Source: Apodemus sylvaticus (taxonomy: Eukaryota; Chordata; Mammalia; Rodentia; Muridae). Taken from it: a stretch of DNA of 64,000 nt. The notes under the pieces are model-generated. The model did no database searches. It saw nothing but the letters and a program-made list of their open reading frames with translations, and had not been told where the DNA came from. A program made the position numbers and the translations under genes. Of this stretch, positions 1 to 11,039 are shown piece after piece (within the stretch, counting starts at the first letter, position 1; each line of letters begins with the position of its first letter). The stretch is taken from assembly GCF_947179515.1 (NCBI RefSeq), contig NC_067473.1, positions 78,728,936 to 78,792,935 of the forward strand, written 5' to 3'.

Positions 1-152
1 GCCCTCCCGCGAGCCCCGTGCCAGCATGCTCTCAGCAGCAAGTCATCCAGCATAACACCATCACGACATCCTCATCGGTCAGCGAGGTCGTGGGGAGCTC
101 CACCCTCAGTCAGCTCACGACTCACAGAACAGACCTGAATCCTATCCTTTAA
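1..152 (+). CDS. Creb5: CREB5 C-terminus (partial, 3' end of last coding exon)
   Basis: This is the C-terminal tail of a bZIP transcription factor of the ATF2/ATF7/CREB5 family, which binds CRE/AP-1-type sites as dimers in the nucleus. Reading codons from base 3 gives 49 residues and a TAA at 150-152; the first two bases finish a codon lying outside the window. The tail is rich in Ser, Thr and Gln and includes VSEVVGSSTLSQLTTH and the terminal residues TDLNPIL. I recognise it as the CREB5 C-terminus from memory of the family; no alignment was run. The zinc finger, the basic region and the leucine zipper lie upstream and cannot be seen. No splice acceptor is visible. A long 3' UTR ending in a good poly(A) signal follows, as expected for this gene. 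The alternative is another ATF2-family member, but as I recall them the ATF2 and ATF7 tails differ. Confidence 0.85.
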   Translation, partial: PPASPVPACSQQQVIQHNTITTSSSVSEVVGSSTLSQLTTHRTDLNPIL

Positions 153-1023
153 AAGGCATCGGTCAACCCTGGCCTTTGAGAACAGCCATAGCAGGATGTA
201 CAACCTTTCTCAAAAGGGCATTTTTAGAATTATCTCAGACCTGGAAGACGCCTCAGCCCTTCAAAGACTGGCTTTCATTTTTATAGTTATTATGGAAATG
301 TTGTCTTTTATACTTAGTTATATAAGAAAAAAAGGGAGATATGCAATGAATATCTATCAGCTTGGGAAGCACGTTGGTGCTTCTCTGCAATTTTCTGGTA
401 CCAGTTTCTTGTTTATAAACAGAACCTTTCCTGTATATAGCCATGGTTTCATTCTTACCAGCCCAACCCTTTGCCTGGAACAATGAATCTTGTTAAACTA
501 CAGCTTTTAGCCAAAATGAGGTATACTTAGATGTCAAGCGAGATGGATCCACACAGTAACTGGGTGGGGAAGCTCATGATGTCATAACTCATGTTGAGTT
601 TGTGCTGTGATGTCACCAGAATCTCAGATAAACACATGGACCTTCCTGAATATTTTTTTTCTCTTGCTAGAAAAAAAAGAAATTATGGTCCATCGATATC
701 CCAAGAAAGCCACCAAGCATCTCAGGCCCTCTCCTTCCTCTATTGTCCACTTGCTTAGACGTCCAATATGCATCTCCATTTCCCTTTCTCCAGATGCCTC
801 GTTCACTCTTGGTTTTATTTTTTCTTCTGTTCCCTTTTCTCCCCTTTAGCTTTGCATGTTAAGAAAAAAATACTGTTTAAAGAAGAGAAAGAACAAATCT
901 TGAAACTGTGGACCTAGCCACAGTTTTACCCACAGCTGGAGTTCATTCAATTCTTGCCTTTCACAAAATAGCAACCAGGAGATGTTTAATGTGCCTGATT
1001 TAATGTTTTTAATAACCAGAGCA

Positions 1024-1029
1024 AATAAA
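1024..1029 (+). promoter_or_regulatory. Candidate proximal poly(A) signal
   Basis: A canonical AATAAA lies about 0.87 kb after the stop codon, followed by a GT-containing stretch (GGTGGTTTGGTT). It could give a short 3' UTR isoform that lacks most regulatory sites. No transcript evidence is available here. Confidence 0.3.
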
Positions 1030-1689
1030 AGGTGGTTTGGTTATAGGTGAAGCCCTGTTGAATACCAGCTGTGGAGACACTAGGGAAAGGGACTTTGTAA
1101 GCCCCAACTGTGAAAACTCAAATAAGGATGTGGACTCTAACATCACACCCTCGAATTACAGCTCACTTCTATGGCCTGTCTATAATGTCGAAAAATCCAT
1201 GCACTATATAATAGTTCAGAAGGGCTCTGTTCACTACACAGATTACATTGTTCAATCATCAGCTGCTAATAACCTAAGATTTATTATTATTATTTTTCTT
1301 AAGCCTATGGAACCAGCTTTGCTGTTCTGGTGGGCAAAAGCAAACTCACTCTTGGAGAAACAGAGAGACGGCGAGGCCAGCGTTTCTCAGGGTCCTCGCA
1401 GCCTGCCAGAACAGTCAGACTCTTTGGCTGCTGACCGGGTCCCGTGGAGGTGGCCAGGCTGGTGCGCTCATCTGAGTAGTTCTGATTTATATTTTCAGCA
1501 ATGTCCCTGGACTTGCCCATTATGGAAAGCAGATCAAGCCCAAACCACAGTTGTGCCTCCTTGAAACAAGCCATTCGACTTCGCTGGTGTTCTAATATCG
1601 TGTTTCACAAATAATAGGGGCTAATGTTTCTCACCAGCAGTCTGGGCATATGCTGGTGTTTCATCTCTGCCCAAATAATTCACCTCCTA

Positions 1690-1746
1690 ACCTATGTGTG
1701 TGTGTGCACATGGGGGTGTGTGCCTGAGAGTGTGTGTGTGTGTGTC
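1690..1746 (+). repeat. Interrupted (TG)n tract in 3' UTR
   Basis: Two TG runs are separated by a short G-rich and mixed stretch. A UG repeat in the mRNA would be a possible binding stretch for UG-binding proteins such as CELF or TDP-43 (inference). Confidence 0.75.
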
Positions 1747-3527
1747 TATGAACAGTATAGGTCTTAAAAGAACAGTATTTTACAAAAGCCGTCACTTTTA
1801 TAAGAGTTCAGTAAAGGAAGGATGTACTTTTTCGCTTACTATAGTTTAAAAAAATCTATTTTAGAGGAAAAAAGAAAATATGAGGGCTCTGATACATGAT
1901 TTTTATAACTATTCTCAGTTTTGTCTAATAACTTACTTTTAAAAATCAATATTTATCAACAATTTTTTTCATATATGCTGTGCTTTTGCGAGACAAGTTT
2001 GGCACTTCAGTAAAGTGTAAGGGTATCTGGCCTAAGAATCAAAAACAAATGAAAAAAAATAATAAGAGAAAAAAGGAAAATGAAATGGGAAGAAAGAAGA
2101 TGGAGCAAACAGAAATTTCTATTGTGTTTTAGGGAAACACATCATTTTCAAGTATTTTAAATATTGAGTTAATATTGTTTTGTTTTTTTTTTAATTCCAG
2201 CAGTAACAAAATGGCTTAACCTAACTGACTTGCTAAGAAATGTGTACGTCTTAGATTTGCAAGAAGTTAACATTCATAGCTCTGGTTTGAAATCAAAGGT
2301 CATTTTCTGCAAAATTCCTTCCTTAGATCAGGCCGGTGCTCTGCTCCTGTCAAGAGGAGGAGGCCAGTTGGTGGGACAGAGCTTGTGTTGAGTAAATAGG
2401 ACCCTTCCCTCCTGCCTGCATATATAGCACTTGAAGAAATGATTTTTTTTTAATCCACTAGCCACACCACAATGTCCAGAGAGTGACCAGCCACTAAAAT
2501 GATGATTTTTAGTTTATGACACTCCCACCTCTCAACTGAAATACTTAGCTGTCCAAGGGACAGCCTTTGCAGTTAAGAACTTGCCTGGGTTTTCTTAATT
2601 CAGCGACTCGACAGCTTGACTGATGTGCATTATTTATAGCTCAATTATGTCTGTTTTTTATGCTAAGTAGGCAAGCCACCGCACACAGCAAACCTTTCTC
2701 AACATATAATTAGAATAAACCGCCTTCTTGTTACGGGCAGGCCTTTAGGTGTGTTTGTTTGCAGCATGGATAGACTCGATAAGAGGGCCAGCTTGCTGTC
2801 AGCCGAGAAAAACTTCTGGGGAAATCTACTTCCTGGTTTATCCCTAGTCAAGATTCCACAGAAAGGTCTATCCTTCACCAGCTCTGAGCCTACCTGAAAT
2901 GGCCCTTGCACTGTCTGCCATACACCAGCCATTTAAGAGAGCATCTCTTTAATTCATTTTATTTATATTCTCCCATCCAGTTACCAATGTCAGCCATAGA
3001 GACTTTCAGGAGTTCCATGGTAAAAGCCTTCAGAGTCCCCCATCCAAGGAGGGAAGGAGAGTTCTAGTAACACTGCCTCTCTTACTCCTGTGTGGCTCCA
3101 CTATCACAGGATCTGCTTCTGAAGTCCCCCGCCAGCCTCCTGGGCACTTCTCCAGTACCTCCCTGCCTAACATGCTGAGAGCTGGGAACTTAGGACACAT
3201 CCTCACTCACTAAGAGAAAGGCACGGCACACTAATGCTTCTTAGAGACACCTGTCTCAATCTGTGATACTAGGATAGGAAGACAGTCTTCCTGGTCTCAG
3301 TCCCAGCCCTGGGTGAGTACACTAATCTCAAAGCTAGATATCGAGTTAGCTCTGGTCTGCTGGTGTTAGTGACCCTAGTCAGCTCTTCACCCACATATCA
3401 TCGTGTGCAAGTTGCCATATTAAAATAGCCTGTAGGTGACCGATAGTGTGTGTGCTGTTGAAGTGTGTGTCATAAGAATTGGGGTGACTTACTCAGCCAA
3501 TGCTCCTTGGAACTTATCTAATCAATT

Positions 3528-3533
3528 AATAAA
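3528..3533 (+). promoter_or_regulatory. Candidate internal poly(A) signal
   Basis: AATAAA sits in the middle of the 3' UTR; a second one at 3649-3654 runs directly into an A-rich run. The A run at 3652-3662 could prime oligo-dT internally and mimic a transcript end. Confidence 0.25.
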
Positions 3534-4039
3534 ATGCAGTGGGTAGTCCAAGACATGTGTCAGTGGGGAGTGTTCAGGTGACTGTGACCTGCTAGTAATG
3601 CAAGTTAGAGTGGCTTAGATTTTGCCATTAAAATCATAAACCAGCTTCAATAAAAAAAAAAAGAAAGAAATCAGCCCTTAGCCAGGCTTATTTTTAAGCA
3701 CCAGTAACTGCTATAAAACTAGCCTTTCAGTTAGAATAGAATGTCCTTCCTTTTGAGCAAAACCATCTAAGAAAATATATATGTATGTATGTACAGTGGG
3801 ATTCAAGGACCAAAGCAAAATTTGAACAGGAATCTATTAATTTAGAATGTATAAGATATTTATTAATAAATGTTATTTTAAACATTCCATTTGAACAGTA
3901 TTCTTCTGTAGGCTCTATGTGTCTTGAAAAGTTAGTCCGTAATAACCTGCCCTCGCTAGGGCGCCATTTTTCAGGGTCTTGGATGGCTCTATCATTTGCT
4001 GGAAGCCCGTGCTTAGTTCTTTGTGTAGCTTTTGAGGCT

Positions 4040-4051
4040 TGTTTACTGTGA
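4040..4051 (+). promoter_or_regulatory. Overlapping miR-30 and miR-27 seed matches
   Basis: TGTTTAC (4040-4046) matches the miR-30 seed and ACTGTGA (4045-4051) matches the miR-27 seed; they overlap by two bases. Seed matches this short arise by chance in 6 kb, so conservation is needed to believe them. Confidence 0.25.
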
Positions 4052-4492
4052 GGTTTTAGTTAATCTATAATCTGAGCAAGTTTTTTTAAACAAACAAACA
4101 CGTATTTCTTTTCTTCTTTTTTTTTTTTCTCACATAAGCTGTTTCATTTAGGAAGCAAATTTAACTAAAGGGTTTCAGTGACGGGAACCAGAGCAGCTTT
4201 GGTTTTCCTTTTCCACATACAATGCCTTCCTCCCAGCTTCTCTTCCCCACAGCCCATCTCCAAAATCACCCTGCAGCACTCGCAGCACTCAGCTCGCTGG
4301 AGCTGCCTGACTCCTCCCGAACAATGGATGAACTATGTGCAGCAGTTTTAAGCTTTTAAGCTCCACCCCCACCCCACCCCCATTGTATCAGAAAGGAAAG
4401 GGAAGCGCCTTCCCAGCAAAAACCGTGCCTATGCGACAGCAGTGATTTAGAACCTCTTTTCTGCTTTTTAAAATAATTTATATTTTAAAGTT

Positions 4493-4500
4493 GCACTTTA
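4493..4500 (+). promoter_or_regulatory. miR-17/20/93/106-type 8-mer seed match
   Basis: GCACTTTA is a full 8-mer seed match for the miR-17 family, in an AT-rich context. It is a candidate site only. Confidence 0.3.
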
Positions 4501-6031
4501 CCTCTTTGACCCCTGCCTGTTTCTCTGCCTCTGTCTAACTCTGTCTTGACCCTCAGCTTGCCTCAGCTCCACCCTTTACCACTGTTGTGTGAAGGTCTCT
4601 GCTGCACCGTTTCAGATGCCTTCCAGAACATGTACGCCAAGGTTATGTGTGCACACTCATGGCTAGTCCTCACAGCCTGGTGAAGCTTGCTAAAGAATGC
4701 CAAGAAGAGCCAATACACAAATGGTTTGTCCTCTTGATCTCTTCCTTCCTAGAATTATTTTGAAAAAATGGTTATACCATGCAATGAGTGTGAGGCAGCA
4801 GCTAAGCTACGCTTACGAGTTTTCTATCTCATCCTCCAAACCAAAGTGTCCTGACTAAACCAGGAGACTTACCTTCTCATGTGCCGTGGTGCACACTTCA
4901 CTGTTGTCCTAGCTGTAGTCTTTGTAAGGCTGCTGATGTAACAGTGGCCCTGTCCTCCCATTCCCAGTTCTCAAATATACAATGTTGCCTTGTAGCATGA
5001 TTAAAGACAGCACCTCTGTTTTATAGTTACAGTCTAAGGAAGGATCAGAGAACACAGGAGCAATAAATTTATAAGTAAACATCTGATACCAAAACACACA
5101 TAGAACTTTTGAAATCAGCCTAGTTCATCATGTTGTGACAATAGAAATATGTCCGTGTGCTCAAAGTCTCTTGCTATTCCTTGTGGAATTTTTCAGTGGT
5201 GTAATGCTTGTAGCCAAATTGCTTAAAGAGTGTTTATATATTTTTTTCCTTATAAATCATCTATTTTTTGAAAAAGAAAAACCTATTTAACTGCAAACTA
5301 AAGATAGGGTAAAGCCAAATTGCCAGCATTTGTTCAAACATTGATACGATTAAGTGGCCCTCTGATGGCTTTCCAAGCTTATCATCAGAAAGGAATCAAT
5401 AATCAACTGCTATATTTAAACCAAGTTAAAGAATCTAGCTCATCCGAACACAGGACCTAGGAAGTTCTTCCTAAGCCATTTAAGGCTCTATCTTGGAGTT
5501 TATATCCTAGAACTTAACAGAGATTTTTTTAAAACATAAAAAATCATTTCACCTCACGTTGGAGAATGTGGGACCTGAATAAATTAGCTTTAAATACATC
5601 ATTAAAATTTTCCACACAGTCAGTGCATTAGATTCTTGTTTGCTCCTTTATAGTGCCCACATTGCCTTTAGAGTATCAAAATTGCAAGAGAACTTAGTGG
5701 TGCCCCAGGGCAGGGAGTTAAGAGAAAGGACCCCCTCCCAAGCAGTTTAAGGCAAGAAAACCTACCCACCCCTTCCCTTCCAAGATCTCTGCTAATCTCA
5801 TTTGCCTCACAAGGAAACTGCCTTTGAGGATTGTCTCTAAGTGAAAAATAAAATAAGCTTGGAATGTCCTCCATAGAGAGTACACAACACTTGAGATCTT
5901 CTGAAAAGGCCCCTAAACAATGACTCTATTCAAAGACAATGTTGTGGGACAATTGGAATAGAAACATTGTCCAAAAATATAATAGATAAAAAGTTTAGCA
6001 CTGTGTAAATTAAGTGTTGATTGAAAAAGTT

Positions 6032-6052
6032 CCCCCCCCCCCAAAAAAAAAA
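6032..6052 (+). repeat. Homopolymer junction C11-A10
   Basis: Eleven C are followed directly by ten A near the end of the 3' UTR. It is likely length-variable and prone to sequencing error. Confidence 0.8.
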
Positions 6053-6196
6053 GATGTGTCACTTTAAGTTCTGGACTTGGGGTTGTTTGTCGTTGTAAAC
6101 AGCAAAGCCTTTGTATTTGTGTGTCTGTCTGTAAAGCAACCACCTTCCAATTGGAGGGAGAAAAAAATCCTGGAGGGGGGGTACATATGTGATATG

Positions 6197-6204
6197 TGTA
6201 AATA
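6197..6204 (+). promoter_or_regulatory. Pumilio recognition element
   Basis: TGTAAATA is an exact match to the PUM1/PUM2 consensus UGUANAUA. It lies about 200 bases before the poly(A) signal in the distal part of the 3' UTR. Confidence 0.45.
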
Positions 6205-6402
6205 TTTGCTGCAGCATTTTAATGTGTTTAATTTTCTGTTTAGCTTTTTGTTGCATTGTGAACACAATTTATTGTTACCAGTGGACAATGAGTTCATTAA
6301 GACTGTTCGACTAGGTCAGATTTTTACTTCTCTTTCTAGCAAGAAGAGACAAGATTTTGTGCATTTGTACAAATGTTAATAATATCACTGCACTTCCAAT
6401 AT

Positions 6403-6408
6403 AATAAA
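6403..6408 (+). terminator. Creb5: Main Creb5 poly(A) signal
   Basis: A canonical AATAAA is followed after about 20 bases by a GT/T-rich stretch (TGTGTGTAACTTTTGTCTG) that fits the downstream element. Cleavage would fall near 6420-6428. After this point the first rodent SINEs appear within 2 kb, which supports this as the gene end. Confidence 0.7.
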
Positions 6409-6429
6409 GCACTCAAATGCAAAGAATGT

Positions 6430-8005
6430 GTGTAACTTTTGTCTGATGAAATTTGGGCTTGTATATAATGGCATTCATTCTTCTGAGTCTCAGCACTTCC
6501 TGGTAAACCAAGGCTCACGCCCCAAAGGTCACAGTTGAGTAGGGACAGTCTGGGTGAGGATGTCTCCTTTCCAGAGTGTCTCTGCATGCCTCCCTTCTCA
6601 TCCCTCTCCTCACCTGAGAACACTATGTAACAGATTCTTACTGGTAGGACCGCAGTTGTACTTCACAAAAAAGGGTGGAGCTTGCAGATGTTAACACCAG
6701 ACATCCACAGTTCATGCTCCGGTTATCTTGAAGAACCAAGAAGCCACTGTTGGCCACAGGGAAGTTCTTTACTTGGCCTCTCCCTGGGTGTGGCAACAGC
6801 CCCTTGAAGTATTCTAGATGACTCCTTCCTTCTTTCCTTCTTACCCATGGCTTTTACTCTTTTAGTAACTTTTTAAATAATTCTTTTTCCTCTTACCTGG
6901 TCTCCCCATACTATACTATATTCCTTAGACGTATGGGAGACTGAACTGAAGAGGCTGCCAGGATTCTTCCATGAACCCTTTGAAACCAATATTCCTACAG
7001 TGCAGACCCTCTGGGCTCTGAGAGTTTGGCATGGGTCACTCCTACTTGCATGTTCTCAGGACAGGAACTGCTGACTTGTTCTTCATGTGAGTCAGAAGGA
7101 AGAACTTTGTTCACTTACAAGTTTCACTCAGTTGTCTCCTGGCTAGAAAGCCAGAAAGTTCATGTTGCATTTCCATAACCCATTAGGACCTCATTGCATT
7201 ATCTTAAGTGGAGCATTGTTGTGTAAACCTGGATTGTCAGCTTTGATCTTCATCTTCCTCTTAGACTGAGTAGGTTTACTTAAAGAGGTGGAGCTCTGCC
7301 AGGAAGGCTCAAGTGATAAAAGAGTTATTGGACAGCTGTGAAAAGTGTCACACAGCATCCAACCGAGTTACATATCAGTTCCCTAGTTCCCGTCAGGAGA
7401 TCTCTGGGAAGGCAGGACTATCTGACTCTGTGTGTGTCTGTGGACGCGTGTTCTCATTATGCATTGTGTCTGGACCTCTTTCTATGTGCACTGCTCTGTC
7501 TGCTCAGCCAGTTAGTTCTATGATTCTGGCATTTCTGATGGCCTCACACAACAGCACACTCACAGTCTTTCAATGCAACACCCCTCCCACCCAAGCAGCT
7601 CATGATGTGTCCATCTTTTAATATCCCTGTTCCCCAGAAGAGAGAACCTGGTTGCACATGCTGGACAGGTGTTTCTCCTTATCAGGCCTGTTTTGGGAAG
7701 CTGGGTGATGGGGGCTTGAACCTCTGACTTCTGGAGATGAAGAAGGATTTTCCAAAAGGGAATGTAGAGAAAAAAAATGGTGACTTAGTGAAAGCCACTG
7801 ATATTTCCAAAAGTACCTTGTAGAAATGAAGTCTCACAACTAGCTGTAAAGCGCACGATAAGGTTAAAGTTCAGGGAGAAGACTAGAACACCATCATGTG
7901 CTAGGCAGATGTTAGCAACTGTTTATCAAATGAATGCATGCATGAGTGAATGAAGGATGGGTTCTTGTTTTATTAAAAGCTTGGGGCCAAAACAGAGCAT
8001 TTAGT
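6430..8005. other. Intergenic, no recognised gene
   Basis: Sequence just downstream of the inferred Creb5 end. Open frames are short (102 aa or less) and none resembles a known protein. I recognise no SINE or L1 here. Confidence 0.6.
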
Positions 8006-8015
8006 GAAGATTAAA

Positions 8016-8195
8016 GGCAAGGCTGGAGAGTTGGCTCAGCAGTTAAGAGCACTGAGGACCTGGGTTCAGTTCCTTGCATGTGCATGGTGGCTTGTATCTG
8101 TCTGTGACTCCAGCTCAGGGGGCACGAGGGAAGGAAGAGGCTTATATACATGCAGCCAAGCAGAAGCACTCATTACATAAAATAAATCTTTTAAT
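8016..8195 (+). mobile_element. B3/B2-type SINE with target-site duplication
   Basis: It starts with the tRNA-derived B2-family head (GGCTGGAGAGTTGGCTCAGC, then a degenerate B box) and ends in AAATAAATCTTTT. The 9-base repeat AAGATTAAA flanks it at 8007-8015 and 8196-8204, as left by L1-driven insertion. The body differs from a young B2, so it is an older copy. Confidence 0.8.
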
Positions 8196-8465
8196 AAGAT
8201 TAAAATAATTTTATGCAGGTACATATTTGTCTATGTCATGGCTCAACTTATGGACCTTGATATTCAAAGCCTAAGAATTAGCTATCATTACACATATTTT
8301 TTTTCCTCAAGTGCTATAATGATTTTCCATTCTCTTGCTTTGAAATAATTTTACACATATACTTTCCAAGAAAGGTTTTTCTTACCCTCTCATAAGTATT
8401 CCTGAGGATGCTGGAATAATATCATTAAAGGTGAGAACAGAACACAATCTCTTTTAAAAACAAAA

Positions 8466-8685
8466 CATTAATTTTTATACAAGATATTTTGACATTCCTT
8501 CTATTCCTTTCCCCCAACTCTTCCTAGATCTTCCCCGCATTCTTCCTCCCTCTCACAAAACAAAGCAATGAAAGATGAAAATCAAAACAAACTAAAATAA
8601 AGAAGGAGAAGGAGGAAGAGGGGGAGAAAGAGGAGGAAGAAGAAGAGGAAAGAAAGGGGAAAGGAAGAGAGAAAAGAGAAGAGAC

Positions 8686-8739
<54 letters not shown>

Positions 8740-8920
8740 AGACAAGCAAAACAAAACCAGAGTCTAGTTTGTTGGCCAACTACTACTGAGCTTGGAACCT
8801 GTCACTCAGAATGGTTGGTAGCCCTATAACATTCATTTGGAGGAAAGGGTTGTTCCCTTTCACAGCAGATATTCATTGCAGTTAGCATCTCAGAGGAGCT
8901 CATGGGGCCCCTTTATTTCC
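8466..8920 (+). mobile_element. Old rodent L1 non-coding remnant split by a purine tract
   Basis: The left part (8466-8585) has the C/T-rich stretch followed by A-rich CAAAACAAA blocks, and the right part (8755-8920) has the TTGGCCAAC and GCAGATATTCATTGCAG segments; both recall rodent Lx-type L1 non-coding DNA. The two parts flank the GA repeat. The family assignment and orientation are from memory. Confidence 0.45.
8597..8737 (+). repeat. Purine tract ending in (GA)n
   Basis: About 140 bases are almost purely purine, passing from mixed GGA/GAA units into a clean (GA)n from about 8691. Such mirror-symmetric purine tracts can form triplex (H-DNA). The Ser/Leu-rich minus-strand frame here is an artefact of the repeat. 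Confidence 0.9.
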
Positions 8921-9034
8921 CGGGGATTATATACATACAATTAAATGGTTGCTAAGGAATCTACAAACAAGTGTTCTTGGTATAGTCACTGGTAGGTGTT
9001 ATTTCCCAGTTTTGACTCCTGGATGGCTCACCAA

Positions 9035-9495
9035 TGTTATTTCCTGGCCAATGCACCATTGTTATGTTCATAAAAAGAGAAAGAGGTTTAGAAAGAATGG
9101 TATACAGCAGTGTGGGGAAGTAGGCACTGCCTTCCTCCAAGGGACAGATGCACACAGGCATGGTATAGAGTAGAGTTTTTTCAGGGCAGAGGATGGGAGT
9201 TAATGGGGCAGTGGAGGCAGAGAAAGGCAGAGAGAGGGAGAGGATAGAGAAGTAGAGGCCAGTCATGACTATGTGGAGAGAGGGGGGAGGGAAGGAGAGC
9301 CTAAGAGGGCAGAGAGAAGAGAGCTGAAGAGAAGCAAGAGGAATAAGAGATAAGAGAGGAGGGGCCTAACACCCTTTTTATTGGCCAGGCCTTCCTAGCT
9401 GTTGCCAGGCAACTGTGGGGAGGGACATACCTGGCTGTTGCAAGGTAACTGTAGGGTGGAACCCTAACAATAGGTGCCCACATACCTGCCATGTA
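9035..9495 (-). mobile_element. Degenerate endogenous retrovirus LTR (family not assigned)
   Basis: Read on the minus strand the segment has features of an LTR: repeated GCTGTTGCCAGG-like blocks, a CCAATAAAAAGGG TATA-like stretch, then a long C/T-rich part with CCACATAGTCATGACTGGCC. The block CCTGGCTGTTGCAAGGTAAC appears twice in slightly different form on the plus strand (about 9394-9416 and 9430-9452). I have seen this pattern in rodent LTRs but cannot name the family safely. No coding region is attached. Confidence 0.5.
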
Positions 9496-9499
9496 TCAT

Positions 9500-10960
9500 G
9501 TCTTTTCTGTTAACATCCATTCACCGACCTTCCTGTGAGCAACTTTAATGACCCTCAGGGTCAGTATAGAAAGAACACATGAAAAGAGCAGGGGACTAGG
9601 AGAGAGGAGGAGGATCAGTTGGTGTGTGAAGGAGAAATACAGTGAAAGCATAATGTATACACACACACAACATCATAACAAATTCTGCCAACACCACTAC
9701 TTTAAACAGATAGGTTTGGTTTTCTTTCATAATAAAAGCCTGGAGTCCTGGCCATTGACTCTGAAAGTTCACATCAGCACCAACAGCTCTGTGATGCTCC
9801 CGGCCACTCTCAGATGCTTGAGACCTCCCAGGCTCTTCACAAAGAACTCCTGGGATTCTAGGGCATGCACACAGTCCAGACAGCAAGAGGGAGACTCGGG
9901 GTCAAGGATGCCCTTTTTGGTCCTTTTCTATCAGGCAAACAAAGAACAACTCTTGTCCTTGAGAAGCTTATCTAGGCTTCAGTGACCAGAGGAGGGTCAT
10001 TTGAAAAATCTCACCTTAACCAGAGGATGGCAATATGAGGGACAAGCTCAGAATGCTGACTTAGACCAGGGTTAGTTTCCCAACTGATGGGCTGTTGGTA
10101 TGGTCTACAGGGTATAGCTGCGTCCTGTAGAACTTGTCCTGCCTTTCTCATGAGTCTGGAACCTTCCTTCTGACAGGCATTTTATAGCTATAAACATGCT
10201 TTATCTGAGTTCATCAGGAGCTGTCTAAATAGAATGGTGTCCAGTGATGTGTTCAGTAGGCTCTATGGCCTGTTTAGGAAGTGAGCATGGGAGAAACACC
10301 TGCTGTTCTCTGGCAGCTTGGGGCATGTGAGACTTAGATACGAGCTCACAGCCATGTACAGGAACAAGAGGCTGATGGCCCCGATGGAGGGATCCTCATA
10401 GCAGGTGTCCGAGAGGGAGACTGCAAAGACTGAGGTGTGAGGTGAGGAAGGTCAGGGATACAGGACCAAAGTCTTTCATGGCTGTGACATCTGTGAGTGT
10501 CACTTCCGAACTGCCCCAGCTCACTGCACTTTGGAAATCAAAGCTTTCCTATGACTTAGACACACAGATGTGAACATTCTGATTGGACTTGAAACACGGT
10601 CACATTATCACACTGAGTTTGTATTACATTTGTCATAAGAAATGCTAGATTAAGAGTTCCTTTCAATCACGACTTTTAAATAGTGATAGTTTAATAACTA
10701 CTTTAATTATATTAGTCACCAATCTGTGTGAGCATAATTGTGTTGGCTACCAAGAATCTGAAGAAGCTATCATTTGAAAACTGTCACATGTGTTTATGAT
10801 GACTAGAGGAGGCTCGGCTACCTAGAGTCAGAGGGGTAAGGACAGTGTGTAAAGTCATTGGTCAGGATGACACACACAACAGATGCTCCCTGATCTCATC
10901 ACTGACAAGAACTCTCAACTACTTCTGAAGAAAGAAAGAAGAAAAAGCTAGTTGAGAAAG
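9500..10960. other. Intergenic, no recognised gene
   Basis: Mixed sequence without a recognisable protein. The open frames at 9548-9985 (plus) and 9596-9886 (minus) overlap each other and look random. Confidence 0.55.
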
Positions 10961-10961
10961 G

Positions 10962-11036
10962 CTAGGGGCTGGCTCAGTGGCTGAGCACTTGCCTAACATA
11001 GCTGAGGTTCTGGATTCCATCTCTAGCCCAGGGAGA
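10962..11036 (+). mobile_element. ID-type SINE fragment
   Basis: GGGGCTGGCTCAGTGGCTGA followed by GCACTTGCCTAACATAGC and a TTCTGGATTCCATCTCTAG B-box-like part match the tRNA-Ala/BC1-derived ID family with several changes. The A-rich tail is lost. Confidence 0.6.
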
Positions 11037-11039
11037 GGG

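Larger units (their letters stand above)
153..6425 (+). other. Creb5: Creb5 3' untranslated region
   Basis: About 6.3 kb lies between the TAA and the AATAAA at 6403-6408. I recognise no B1, B2, B4, ID or L1 copy in it, although all are common further downstream. That fits an exonic stretch under constraint and the long 3' UTR known for CREB5. It is AT-rich, with several ATTTA-type stretches (for example around 2626-2640 and 2957-2968) and homopolymer runs. Open frames inside it, such as 1037-1564, show no recognisable protein and are best read as chance. The exact cleavage site is inferred. Confidence 0.78.

Noticed and set aside
1037..1564. 175-codon frame in the Creb5 3' UTR
   Set aside because: No recognised domain, lies within the UTR and overlaps an opposing frame; judged chance.
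3649..3662. Retroposed A-tail in the 3' UTR
   Set aside because: AATAAA runs into an A-rich run, but no retrocopy body or target-site duplication is visible upstream.
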